Under the pieces are notes generated by a model that was given only the letters and a program-made list of their open reading frames with translations, searched no databases and was not told the DNA's origin. The position numbers and the translations under genes are program-made. A DNA stretch of 64,000 bases from CATOSP01 sp965237775 (GTDB lineage: Bacteria > Chloroflexota > Dehalococcoidia > Lucifugimonadales > UBA3495). The stretch covers positions 4,278,001 through 4,342,000 of the forward strand of contig OZ250155.1 of the NCBI GenBank assembly GCA_965237775.1. Direction: 5' to 3'. Below, piece by piece: positions 8,427 through 16,001 of this stretch (the stretch's first letter is position 1; every line of letters starts with the position of its first letter).

Positions 8427-9439
8427 CAGGATCGACCCCGGCGGGCATCCCGCACGGCGCGGAACAGCATCGGCGCTCCCACCCACACCACTACCAGGGC
8501 GATCATGCTGCCGACAGACGACCGGAAGATCCCCCAGGTATACCAGGGCCGCCCCGGCTCCTCCGGCCAGGCCTGGAATACCTGACGGCCGAACCCCCAG
8601 TCCAACTCCACAATGACGCTGACAACCGGAGAATCTCCCTCGTTGGGGATGGTCTCTCTGAAATCTACAGAGCTCAGGGGATCCAACGCGCCCTGGCCCC
8701 AGCTATGGATATTCCTGCTGCGGTCCTCCCGGAAGACCATCGCCCGAATCGCCAGGTTGGGTGCGCCCCACCCCTGGTTCTCACCTTCAAGTCTCAGGTG
8801 TATCACCTCGTCATCGATTTGGGCGCGGGTCTCCGCCTTGACGAACGCGCGCCTCCAAGAGGTGGCGATGATCTCCGACTCCTTCTTGACCAGCACCTCG
8901 ATTCCCTCGTTGCTGGAGTCGAAGAGGAACGGGTAGACCGACACCTCGTTCCATCCGGGTTGAACAGCCTTGTACATGGCTAAGTTTGTGGAAGCCGCGC
9001 CGAATGTGGAAGTGGTCTCGTAGCCGTGACTACCCCCGTTAATCATGTCCACCATCGACCATTCGTAACCCTCGTCAAGGTCGGTCTTCGGCGTCACTCC
9101 CATCTGGTAAAACCCGTGGTTGTTCCACCGGCCAATGAGCATGGCATAGTCCCCCAAGTCTCCGGCATGATCCGGCCCTCCGGGGTTTCCCATCCATTCA
9201 TAAGAAAGCCGCCCACCACACCATAACGGGTCTCCCTGTACTGGATTATCCGGCAACAGAAAGCGGATTTCGGCTGGTCCGGAGTCCGCCGAGACCAGCA
9301 CATCCTCCGACCAACCAAGGGCCTCGAAGGAAACTCTCATGGGGCTGTCGATGACGCCCGGCCCTTCCGATTGCAGTGGCCGGCAGGCGCTGAGAACGCC
9401 GAGAGCGACGGCCGCGGCAACGCAGCATGCCAACTTCAT
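8426..9439 (-). CDS. Lipoprotein with C-terminal membrane segment, unknown function
   Basis: 337 residues starting at MKLACCVAAAVALG; the lipobox is LSAC at about residues 16-19. The start is chosen because the longer frame adds 12 non-signal residues. The body is rich in Gly, Trp, Asp and beta-prone stretches (FLLPDNPVQGDPLWCGG, NNHGFYQMGVTPK, GGSHGYETTSTFG). It ends with a membrane helix (about 306-326) and a basic tail RAVRDARRGRS, so it may be tethered at both ends. It resembles no family I recognise. It is the middle gene of the exported-protein run, with its stop overlapping the next start. Confidence 0.65.
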   Translation of the reverse strand: MKLACCVAAAVALGVLSACRPLQSEGPGVIDSPMRVSFEALGWSEDVLVSADSGPAEIRFLLPDNPVQGDPLWCGGRLSYEWMGNPGGPDHAGDLGDYAMLIGRWNNHGFYQMGVTPKTDLDEGYEWSMVDMINGGSHGYETTSTFGAASTNLAMYKAVQPGWNEVSVYPFLFDSSNEGIEVLVKKESEIIATSWRRAFVKAETRAQIDDEVIHLRLEGENQGWGAPNLAIRAMVFREDRSRNIHSWGQGALDPLSSVDFRETIPNEGDSPVVSVIVELDWGFGRQVFQAWPEEPGRPWYTWGIFRSSVGSMIALVVVWVGAPMLFRAVRDARRGRS

Positions 9440-9477
9440 GCCAGCCCCGGAAGTATCAACACAAACCCGTGCCAATG

Positions 9478-10266
9478 TTAATCCGCATGCGCCACATGAA
9501 TAACCGAGCCAATGCCGTCGCTTTGGTATTCGGTATTCCCATTACCGATTTGGCGGGTTTCAGCACCTGGTGCCGATGCATTGCGCCAGTTGAAGTCTCC
9601 ACCGATGCTCCAGTTGTATGGAGACACCGCCAAATTATCGCGAATACGATAACGCCATATCCATTCGTAGATTTCATAGCTCTTATACTGAGTATGGCAC
9701 AGCATCCAACTTGCCCCGAATCTCTCTTGGTCGACGTGAATAGAGGCTATTACATAATTCCCCAACGTCGGGCCGTAATTGTGGTCCTCTCCGCTCTGGG
9801 CATACACTCGCATGTGTCCCGAATTCCACGTGCACCCCGGATAGTTCTTGATGCCCCAGTCCATGTCCCAGTTAGAATCGGTTTGTTCTTGGCCATCGTC
9901 TAGCCATGCAAACTTCCCAAAGCCAAAACTGTCAAGCTCAGGAGTAATGGTAGGATCGTCTCCTTCGCCATCGAGGCGATTCTTGACGTAATCGACATTG
10001 ACCACATCTCCCGCAAACAGGAAACGCATCCCCCAATCGACGGTATCGTCTCCTACATTCTCTGTTGAGTCGTAATCCCAGTTATTCACGGAATCCGCGC
10101 CATCTATGCTGATTAAATGGTAGGACCCTTCCGGAGCCGTGTTGGCGTTGGCAGTAGCGACAGAGACGAAGAGGCTAACGACTGACGCTACCAGGTATAC
10201 CGATGCTCCCACCACGACAAACGCCATGATCGGCAAGCGTGTATTTCCCAATCGGTGAATGAACAT
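9478..10266 (-). CDS. Secreted protein of unknown function
   Basis: 262 residues. The ATG at 10266 is chosen because GGAGG lies 7 bases upstream; the frame also has an ATG at 10281 and a TTG at 10290. A signal peptide runs to about residue 40 and could be cut after ATANA. The mature domain is acidic and aromatic (DSVNNWDYDSTENVGDD, WDMDWGIKNYPGCTWNSGH, YEIYEWIWRYRIRDN), suggesting a beta-rich extracellular or wall protein, possibly metal binding. Two Cys remain (about 144 and 190). No family is recognised. The 3' end of the upstream lipoprotein gene is only 24 bases away. Confidence 0.65.
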   Translation of the reverse strand: MFIHRLGNTRLPIMAFVVVGASVYLVASVVSLFVSVATANANTAPEGSYHLISIDGADSVNNWDYDSTENVGDDTVDWGMRFLFAGDVVNVDYVKNRLDGEGDDPTITPELDSFGFGKFAWLDDGQEQTDSNWDMDWGIKNYPGCTWNSGHMRVYAQSGEDHNYGPTLGNYVIASIHVDQERFGASWMLCHTQYKSYEIYEWIWRYRIRDNLAVSPYNWSIGGDFNWRNASAPGAETRQIGNGNTEYQSDGIGSVIHVAHAD

Positions 10267-10290
10267 CCTTGCAACCTCCATAGTCCGCAA

Positions 10291-10923
10291 TTACGGGTAT
10301 TGTCGTCGGTTCCGGTCGGTCATGCCAGGAGGGCAGACCTCCTCGTCTGAAGGAAGGATCCCTAAGATATTTTCGAAGAGTATGGTCCCGGTTTCTACGT
10401 CCCATATCACCGCCGGTAACTGTGGTGAGTCAGAGCCACCAACTGACGGACTCACCTTGATTCCATCAAGCGCCCTGTAACCAGCGACGGACGCATCGAA
10501 CATGTCGACGGTTACTTCCATCATCGTAATCCCCGTCCAGGATTCGGTGCTTAAGGACTTGCGTCTCCCTTTACAGTGGATCAGAAACCATGGCCCCGAG
10601 CTGTCTACAGGATCCGACCACATCACTTGTAGAGGAACTCCCAAGGCCCCCGCCAAGTCGGTGCGTTCAATTAGACCTGTATCCCAGTCCTGGTCCCCAT
10701 TTATCCTTTCAACCACTCCGAAGTATCGAACGGTCTCTGCCGCTGCCTCCTTCTGGTAAGGGGCCATAGTTGGCATCGGCAAGGTAGGCCGTATCGTAGG
10801 CGTTGCCTGTAACGAGACCTCCTGAGTCGCTGATGGCGGCTCGCACCCGAGCAATGGTGTGGCAATGATAGCCATCATGAGCAACACCAACAGTACTCTG
10901 GGATGATGTATCTTTAGCTTCAT
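10291..10923 (-). CDS. Exported lipoprotein of unknown function, paralog A of a local family
   Basis: 210 residues. A classic lipoprotein signal ends in PLLGC (Cys at about 27), followed by a Pro/Thr-rich linker (ATPTIRPTLPMPTM) and a domain of about 150 residues. That domain aligns with the protein at 7187-7813: VERINGDQDWD, VMWSDPVDSSGPWFLIHC, and the C-terminal EEVCPPG. First gene of the five-gene run. GGAGGAGAGGAAGG precedes the ATG, and a 22-bp inverted repeat lies about 85-105 bases upstream. It is probably anchored on the outer face of the cytoplasmic membrane. Role unknown. Confidence 0.75.
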   Translation of the reverse strand: MKLKIHHPRVLLVLLMMAIIATPLLGCEPPSATQEVSLQATPTIRPTLPMPTMAPYQKEAAAETVRYFGVVERINGDQDWDTGLIERTDLAGALGVPLQVMWSDPVDSSGPWFLIHCKGRRKSLSTESWTGITMMEVTVDMFDASVAGYRALDGIKVSPSVGGSDSPQLPAVIWDVETGTILFENILGILPSDEEVCPPGMTDRNRRQYP

Positions 10924-11006
10924 TGTCCTTCCTCTCCTCCGACCACTAATTTCGAGGTTCCCCCACAGTGGCCATTTTGGATGCTATATGCGCACCTCGG
11001 CCACCG

Positions 11007-11028
11007 CAATGACACATTTATGTCATTG
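11007..11028 (-). promoter_or_regulatory. Inverted repeat upstream of exported-protein operon, candidate operator
   Basis: CAATGACA (11007-11014) and TGTCATTG (11021-11028) form a perfect 8-bp dyad with a 6-bp spacer, between the LuxR-type remnant and the first gene of the operon. On the minus strand a weak TTGCGG / TATAGC pair follows, so a bound protein would overlap the -35 region. Size and symmetry fit a dimeric regulator. Inference only. Confidence 0.45.
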
Positions 11029-11083
11029 TCGGCTCGTCAGCATCCCAAGTAGGTGTAGGCGCGGAAGAACGAGGGAAGGAAGG

Positions 11084-11452
11084 CTAGATGAGCCCTCGGC
11101 CCTGGGCAACCAATACCTCGGTCATCCCGTTGGATGCGCCGAGTTTCTTTCGGGCGTTGCGGACATGGTTGCTCACGGTATGAGGGCTGAGGCAAAGATG
11201 GTCCGCGATTTCTTGAGTCTTCAGCCCCGTTGCCAACAGCCGCAAAATCTCTATCTATCTAGGAGTCGGCGGTCTTTGCTCGCTTAGGGCCAGATTCTCA
11301 GAAAATTCTAGATGTGAAGTGAAATAAGGGACCATAGCAGAGATTTCACCGTCCCCCATGTCTATGCCCTGATTTACGCCGGACCAAGCGGTATCGCAAC
11401 AATCCATGATCGTGACAAGCAAGTCGCGCGAGGCTATCGCCAACGTTCCCGA
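11084..11452 (-). pseudogene. LuxR-type regulator remnant with in-frame TAG
   Basis: A GerE/LuxR helix-turn-helix reads clearly from 11254 to 11084: IEILRLLATGLKTQEIADHL, then SPHTVSNHVRNARKKLGAS. The same frame continues upstream for about 65 codons (ending in SEQRPPTPR) but is broken by TAG at 11257-11255, exactly where the conserved PRE-x-EIL junction should be; the local sequence is a GATA repeat. No ATG exists before an upstream stop (11453-11455), and a MITE sits 15 bases beyond, so the N-terminal sensor part is gone or displaced. It points toward the exported-protein operon, whose regulator it may once have been. Confidence 0.75.
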
Positions 11453-11469
11453 TTAACGATGACATGTTA

Positions 11470-11578
11470 GAAACTATCTCAAAACCGAGCTAAGGCGATG
11501 CCTCCCCCTTTCGCAAAAGGGGGATTGAGGGGGATTTCTCTCCCTGCCGGTAGGTTGGTAGAGATTTGAGATAGTCTC
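11470..11578. mobile_element. 109-bp MITE, copy B
   Basis: Same ends and length as copy A, flanked by TTA (11467-11469 and 11579-11581). It differs from copy C at only about four positions, so these two are the youngest pair. It lies next to the truncated 5' end of the LuxR remnant. Confidence 0.9.
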
Positions 11579-11774
11579 TTAGTGCTATTCCTCATCTGAT
11601 TATCGGGGTCTCTTTATTTCCCTCCCGGTCTCGCGACCCACGGTCAAATCGTGAGCGCAGCCGGTCACTGTCCAATGTCCGAACTCTGTCCCGCTGGCCC
11701 TCTCCCGTGGCCTCCATTTAGAGATATGGAGTACAATTGGGGTGCGTCGAATCCCCGACATGATAGGAGGCCCC

Positions 11775-12632
11775 TTGCTAGCTCCGCTGCCGCCAACCGT
11801 CTACCAGTTAATCGACTCCGCTCTGACCGAAGACCAGGCTTACAACGACCCCACCACCGATGCCTTGGTCTCCCCCGAGATTCAGGCCGAAGGAGTCATA
11901 AGGGCCAAGGCCCAGGGTGTCCTGGCCGGTATCGACGTTGGCCTGGCCGTCTTCGAACGCATTGACCCGTCCCTGGAAATTCAGGGGTTCCTCGCCGACG
12001 GCGCGATACTCTCGCCCGGGAACGACATAGCCCGGGTCCAGGGCTCGGCCAGCAGCATCCTCCGAGCGGAACGCACCGCGCTCAACTTCATGCAGCGCAT
12101 GAGCGGTATCGCCAGCGACACCAACCGCTACGTCCGGGCCATCGAAGGCAGCCGCTCCCGCATCGTGGACACCCGCAAGACCGCGCCGGGACACCGCTAC
12201 CTCGACAAATACGCCGTGCGCATGGGCGGAGGCTACAACCACCGCCTCAACCTGGCCGACGGCATCCTCATTAAGGACAACCACATCGAGGCCCTCCGCT
12301 CCCAAGAAATGGGCTTGAAAGAGGTCATCCAGCTCGCCCTGGCCCGCGCCTCGCACACCATCAAGGTCGAGGTGGAGGTCGAATCGGTAGAGGCGGCGCG
12401 TCAGGCGGCGGAAGCGGGAGCCCACATTATCATGCTGGACAACATGGCTCCCGACATCATGCAAGAGGCGATGGACGTCATCGCTGGCAGGGCCGTAGTC
12501 GAAGCGTCTGGCGGCATTAACATGGACACGGTCCGCGCAGTGGCCGACACCGGTGTAGACCTGATCTCCATCGGCGGCCTGACCCACTCGGTCACCGCCC
12601 TGGACATAAGCCTGGACCTGGAATTCATCTAA
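11775..12632 (+). CDS. nadC: Nicotinate-nucleotide pyrophosphorylase (carboxylating) NadC
   Basis: Converts quinolinate and PRPP to nicotinate mononucleotide, CO2 and PPi, the step after NadA. The TTG at 11775 is chosen because ATAGGAGG ends 5 bases before it and gives the usual length (285 residues) and N-terminus (LIDSALTEDQAYNDPTTDAL). GTG 11742 and ATG 11760 are in frame but overlap or precede that ribosome site. Core motifs present: RAERTALNFMQRMSGIAS, DTRKTAPGHR, KYAVRMGGGYNHR, LIKDNHI, KVEVEVES, IMLDNM and EASGGI. A 60-bp tandem duplication begins at the stop codon. Confidence 0.95.
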   Translation: MLAPLPPTVYQLIDSALTEDQAYNDPTTDALVSPEIQAEGVIRAKAQGVLAGIDVGLAVFERIDPSLEIQGFLADGAILSPGNDIARVQGSASSILRAERTALNFMQRMSGIASDTNRYVRAIEGSRSRIVDTRKTAPGHRYLDKYAVRMGGGYNHRLNLADGILIKDNHIEALRSQEMGLKEVIQLALARASHTIKVEVEVESVEAARQAAEAGAHIIMLDNMAPDIMQEAMDVIAGRAVVEASGGINMDTVRAVADTGVDLISIGGLTHSVTALDISLDLEFI

Positions 12633-12749
12633 GCCGCCGCGCAACATCTCGACCCGCTCATCCTGAGCGCAGCGGAGTCGAAGGACCCCTAAGCCGCCGC
12701 GCAACATCTCGACCCGCTCATCCTGAGCGCAGCGGAGTCGAAGGACCCC
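12630..12749. repeat. Exact 60-bp tandem duplication carrying a REP-like palindrome
   Basis: 12630-12689 and 12690-12749 are identical. Each unit contains GCTCATCCTGAGC followed by GCAGCGGAGTCGAAGGA, a palindromic repeat type widespread in Chloroflexota and other phyla. The duplication lies between nadC and the next gene. The same core recurs inside the IS66-type MITEs at 15131 and 50229. Confidence 0.95.
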
Positions 12750-12785
12750 GTCCGGCACATTACTCTTACAGGAGGCGCAATTCAA

Positions 12786-13334
12786 ATGGCGCGACTAGAC
12801 AACCTGGAACGGGACCAACTCAAGGCCGATGACCAACAGTATTACGACCAGATCGCCGATAGCCGTGGAAGCGTCAGAGGCCCCTATGGAGTCCTGCTCC
12901 ACAGCCCCAACCTGGCCGCCAGGGTTGCCCACACCGGCACTTACGTCAGGTTTGAATCCGACATGTCCAACGCCCTCAAAGAGGTCGTGATCTGTTCCAC
13001 CGCCCGGGAAATCAAATCCCAATACGAATACGTTGCCCACGCCCGCCTTGCCCGTGCCGAGGGTGTCTCCGACGCAACTCTTGACGCGATAGCCAACGGG
13101 ACCGCTCCCGCAGGTCTGTCAGGCGACGAGGAAGCCCTGGTCAAGTACGTCCAAGAACTGCTCAGGCACCACAAAATCAGCGACTCCACTTACAAGGCCG
13201 TGCTGGACCGCTGGGGAGTCCAGGGCACAGTGGACGTTACCGGCTTGATCGGCCACTACCTGTTGGTAGGCCAGTTCCTGACCGCCTTCGAAGTTGACGT
13301 AGACCCCGCCGAGGCAGCCAAGTTACCTTTCTAA
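12786..13334 (+). CDS. Carboxymuconolactone decarboxylase (AhpD-like) family protein
   Basis: 182 residues, all-helical. The family helix is recognisable as LKEVVICSTAREIKSQYEYVAHARLARAEG (about 60-90), where Glu and His of the AhpD-type proton relay (Q/E-x-x-x-H) are kept. The CxxC pair of peroxidase-active AhpD proteins is missing, so a decarboxylase-like or unknown activity is more likely than alkylhydroperoxidase. AGGAGG lies 8 bases before the ATG. A second family member sits at 28773-29330 with the same missing CxxC. Confidence 0.85.
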   Translation: MARLDNLERDQLKADDQQYYDQIADSRGSVRGPYGVLLHSPNLAARVAHTGTYVRFESDMSNALKEVVICSTAREIKSQYEYVAHARLARAEGVSDATLDAIANGTAPAGLSGDEEALVKYVQELLRHHKISDSTYKAVLDRWGVQGTVDVTGLIGHYLLVGQFLTAFEVDVDPAEAAKLPF

Positions 13335-13373
13335 CTTATCAAGGAACGCCGCCCTATCTCCCATCGCCCCCAG

Positions 13374-13429
13374 GGAGAGGGCCAACCGATCCCCCCTCTC
13401 CCTCTGGGAGAGGGCTGGGGTGAGGGATA
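13374..13429. repeat. GGGAGAGGG dispersed-repeat fragment
   Basis: CCCTCTCCCTCTGGGAGAGGG forms a hairpin and is followed by GGGGTGAGGG. The same core occurs at about 15351-15382 and 38524-38560 as part of a longer repeat. It sits between two co-directional genes. Confidence 0.5.
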
Positions 13430-13453
13430 ACCGCAACCAACGAGGTGAAACAA

Positions 13454-13981
13454 TTGGCTGCTTCCGAAGGTCTGCTCTACGCCCTGGAACGCAACTGGGA
13501 GATGGTCGACTCGGCCCTGGAGTCGCTGGACGAAGCCGCAATGTCCCGCATCCCCGCCGACCAGTGCAACTCGGTAGCCTGGATTCTCTGGCACATGGAC
13601 CGGGTTGTAGACACGTTTATCCACACGCGACTTAGATCGTCGACGCAGCTATGGGTAAGCGATGGCTGGCACCAGAAGTACGGCATGTCCGATGACCCGG
13701 AAGACCGGGGTGTGGGTTGGACCGCCGAGCAGGTGGCGGCGTGGGCCGCCGCGCCCAGGGATGTCCAGCTAGGCTACTACGAGGCGATCAAAAACGCGGC
13801 TCGGGAGTACATAGGCTCCCTATCAGACTCCGACATGGCCGCGACACTGGTGATCCCGCCGGTGCCGGAACCCCGGTCGGTTGCGCAAGGGTTGGGCCAA
13901 ATGACATGGGACAACGTCGCGCACGGCGGTCAGATCGCATACCTGCGGGGCCTATACCTGGGGATGGGCTGGCACCGCTAA
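13454..13981 (+). CDS. DinB-like superfamily protein (putative metal-dependent enzyme)
   Basis: 175 residues forming the DinB four-helix bundle. Histidines expected to bind a divalent metal are in ILWHMDRVVD (His about 44) and DNVAHGGQIAYLRG (His about 155). Such proteins act as thiol-dependent S-transferases or have unknown roles. TTG at 13454 is preferred because the perfect ribosome site GAGGTGA ends 5 bases upstream; an in-frame GTG at 13445 lies inside that site. It follows the carboxymuconolactone-decarboxylase-type gene on the same strand after 119 bases. Confidence 0.75.
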   Translation: MAASEGLLYALERNWEMVDSALESLDEAAMSRIPADQCNSVAWILWHMDRVVDTFIHTRLRSSTQLWVSDGWHQKYGMSDDPEDRGVGWTAEQVAAWAAAPRDVQLGYYEAIKNAAREYIGSLSDSDMAATLVIPPVPEPRSVAQGLGQMTWDNVAHGGQIAYLRGLYLGMGWHR

Positions 13982-14034
13982 CCCTGGGATAACCCACGCG
14001 CTCACCCTGAGCGATAGTGGAAGGGCCGTATTTA

Positions 14035-14143
14035 GAAACTATCTCAAAACCGAGTCAAGGCGATGCCTCGCCCTTTCGCAAAAGGGGGATTGAGGGGGAT
14101 TTCTCTCCCTGCCGGTAGGTTGGTGGAGATTTGAGATAGTCTC
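14035..14143. mobile_element. 109-bp MITE, copy C
   Basis: Same ends and length as copies A and B, flanked by TTA (14032-14034 and 14144-14146). It lies between the convergent 3' ends of the DinB-like gene and dtd. Confidence 0.9.
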
Positions 14144-14150
14144 TTAGTCG

Positions 14151-14615
14151 TCAACCGCGCCTGGGAGCGTGTCGGTCGGCGCTATCTATCAGCAGGGTCA
14201 CTGGACCGTCGTTTTCCAACCGCACCCGCATGTATTCCTGGAATACCCCTGTGCCAACCTTCAGACCCGTTTGGCGAAACAGGGCGACTGTGTGTTCGTA
14301 CAGGTGTTGCGCCTCTTCCGGTGGCGCCGCCCGGGTGAAATCAGGACGCCGACCTCGGCGGGTGTCGGCGTACAAAGTGAACTGGCTGACCAAAAGAAGC
14401 TCCGCCCCTACATCAAGGGCGGAGCGGTCAAATCGGTCTCGATCGTCGGGGAATATACGAAGATTGGTAACCTTGTCTACCAGGTAACGAGCATCCGACT
14501 CGTCATCGTCGCGGGCTACACCTAGAAAGACCACCAAGCCTTTGCCGGTGCTCCCAGTCTCCCGGCCGTTCACCAACACCGAGGAATTGGTCACTCTCTG
14601 GACCAGGGCCCTCAC
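14151..14615 (-). CDS. dtd: D-aminoacyl-tRNA deacylase
   Basis: 154 residues, full length. It hydrolyses D-aminoacyl-tRNAs (and Gly-tRNA-Ala) in the cytoplasm. Both signature motifs are present: SQFTLYADTRRGRRPDF (about 78-94) and the Gly-cisPro loop, here NDGPVT (about 133-138) instead of the more common NxGPxT with Ser or Glu. It starts at GTG with GGAGGAGGG upstream. The FmdB-type gene lies 57 bases upstream on the same strand and may be cotranscribed. Confidence 0.93.
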   Translation of the reverse strand: MRALVQRVTNSSVLVNGRETGSTGKGLVVFLGVARDDDESDARYLVDKVTNLRIFPDDRDRFDRSALDVGAELLLVSQFTLYADTRRGRRPDFTRAAPPEEAQHLYEHTVALFRQTGLKVGTGVFQEYMRVRLENDGPVTLLIDSADRHAPRRG

Positions 14616-14672
14616 TGCCGGTCACACCCTCCTCCGTTCGCGGACCCGGTCCAAGTTAGATGACTCTTATCG

Positions 14673-15017
14673 TTACGCGCTGCTGGTTGCTGCGGGAGTC
14701 TCCGACGATGATGCCGAAGCTGAGGCAGTCTCCTTGGCAGGTTCCTTGGTCTCCGATTTAGTGGCGGTTTCAGTGGACTCGGTCTTGGTGGACTTGTCAT
14801 CCGAGTCCGACTTGCTTCCGTTTTCCGTCGGCGGCTTAGGACGACCGTAGTCGGTGGTGTAGAAGCCTGAACCCTTGTAAATCACGGGAACTGCATGGTA
14901 AAGCCGTTGACCGGCTCCCTGGCATTCAGGGCAGATGCCCTGGCCAGCTTCCTTGAAGCTCTGGACCAACTCGAAAGTGTGGCTGCATGCCGTACATCGG
15001 TAGTCGTAGCGTGGCAC
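14673..15017 (-). CDS. FmdB family zinc-ribbon protein with Ser/Thr/Lys-rich tail
   Basis: 114 residues. The N-terminal 45 residues form the FmdB regulatory-type zinc ribbon with CTAC (8-11) and CPEC (29-32): MPRYDYRCTACSHTFELVQ is the classic start. After a short GSGFYTTDYGR segment, the last 50 residues are low-complexity Ser, Thr, Lys, Glu and Ala. The function is unknown; the family is usually annotated as a putative regulatory protein. Confidence 0.88.
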   Translation of the reverse strand: MPRYDYRCTACSHTFELVQSFKEAGQGICPECQGAGQRLYHAVPVIYKGSGFYTTDYGRPKPPTENGSKSDSDDKSTKTESTETATKSETKEPAKETASASASSSETPAATSSA

Positions 15018-15130
15018 TGAAACACTCCTGGGGATAAGGCCCCTGTTGGCAATTCCCGAAGGCGGCTGCCAAATGACAACCTCCTAAATCTACCAGCAGG
15101 TACGAAGGCTGTCAATCCAGCGGAATTTAG

Positions 15131-15227
15131 GTAACTGTTCAGACTTGGTGGCCGCATTGACACGAAACCGCTCATCCTGAGCGGAGCGGAGTCGAAGGAC
15201 TGGTCCCCCTCAACTCTGAACACTTAC
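15131..15227. mobile_element. IS66-type MITE, copy 1 (97 bp)
   Basis: Ends are GTAACTGTTCAGA and (inverted) GTAAGTGTTCAGA. It is flanked by a perfect 8-bp direct repeat GAATTTAG (15123-15130 and 15228-15235). The inverted right end, GTAAGTGTTCAGAGTTGAGG, matches the left end of the IS66-family element at 63275 with one mismatch. The interior carries the TCATCCTGAGC...GTCGAAGGA palindrome and nothing coding. GTAA ends and 8-bp duplications are characteristic of the IS66 family. Confidence 0.9.
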
Positions 15228-15235
15228 GAATTTAG

Positions 15236-16001
15236 AGGGGGCAATCACATGTAGACCACAGTAGTCCTGTCATTCCCACGCCCGTCATTCCCACGCCCGT
15301 CATTCCCCCAGCCCCGTCTTTCCCGCGAAAGGAGACCTTTGAATAATCCCCTCTCACTCCGGGAGAGGGTTAGGGTGAGGGCGTCCTCCGTATCTGGGCG
15401 CACTCTGGACTCCGGCAAGGGCCAGAGAGACCGTGGGACCAGGTAATACGCCGTTGCCCCGGATTCGCACACTCGAGTCTTGCGATCGGCCGCTCCTTCG
15501 GGCCGTTCCCTGCCCCGGTCATCCTTGTACACTACTGACATCTTCCCCTTCCCACACCCGGCGCCGTCTCTCTATCATTGTTATCACCAGGTGGGGGCAA
15601 CCACCCAAACCCTTGCCCCATACAGACGATAACTGTCACACAATGTCTCACTATGTCACAGAACAAAAAAACTTCAACCGGCCGGCCCGCTCGTCTACCG
15701 CGTCTCCATACATACAATAGCCCCTAACATAAAAAGCCCCTACGTGGCCTAAATCGAACTCCTCTCTAAATTAGTCCGTAGCCTTGTATCGCCATGCCGT
15801 AAATCGATTGCTAACTATGGCTCTCGTCGGACCTTTCACGGGAGGGTCCAATGACCCTGCTCGAACACGGCGAAAATTAGCCTCCTCGCCCACCAAAGAG
15901 GTCCGAGTGAGGACGCGGCCCCTTTCCCTGTACAATGTCTACAGGCAAATTCGGGCTTTGTAATTCCCGTACCACACGACTCCCGCTCATTAGGAGACAC
16001 C
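15236..16001. other. Long intergenic region of repeats, no gene seen
   Basis: It contains two copies of GTCATTCCCACGCCC, the dispersed repeat at 15299-15410, and about 590 bases of unassigned sequence. Motif TACAAT at 15932-15937 could be a -10 for the gene at 16002, but no -35 fits. The open frames here are short and lack ribosome sites. Confidence 0.5.
15299..15410. repeat. Dispersed ~112-bp repeat, copy 1
   Basis: GTCATTCC..., then GCGAAAGGAGAC, AATAATCCCCTCTC, GAGAGGGTTAGGGTGAGGG and CGTCCTCCGTATCTGGGCGC, shared in the same order with 38475-38586. About 40 bases at the right end are identical between copies. Confidence 0.85.

Noticed and set aside
11808..12785. 325-codon minus-strand open frame opposite nadC
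   Set aside because: It is the antisense of nadC, and part of it encodes the 60-bp tandem repeat twice; no ribosome site or family resemblance.
15160..15200. GCTCATCCTGAGC repeats considered as a CRISPR remnant
   Set aside because: Copies are dispersed or directly tandem without spacers, and no cas genes are present; they are REP-type palindromes, two of them inside IS66-type MITEs.
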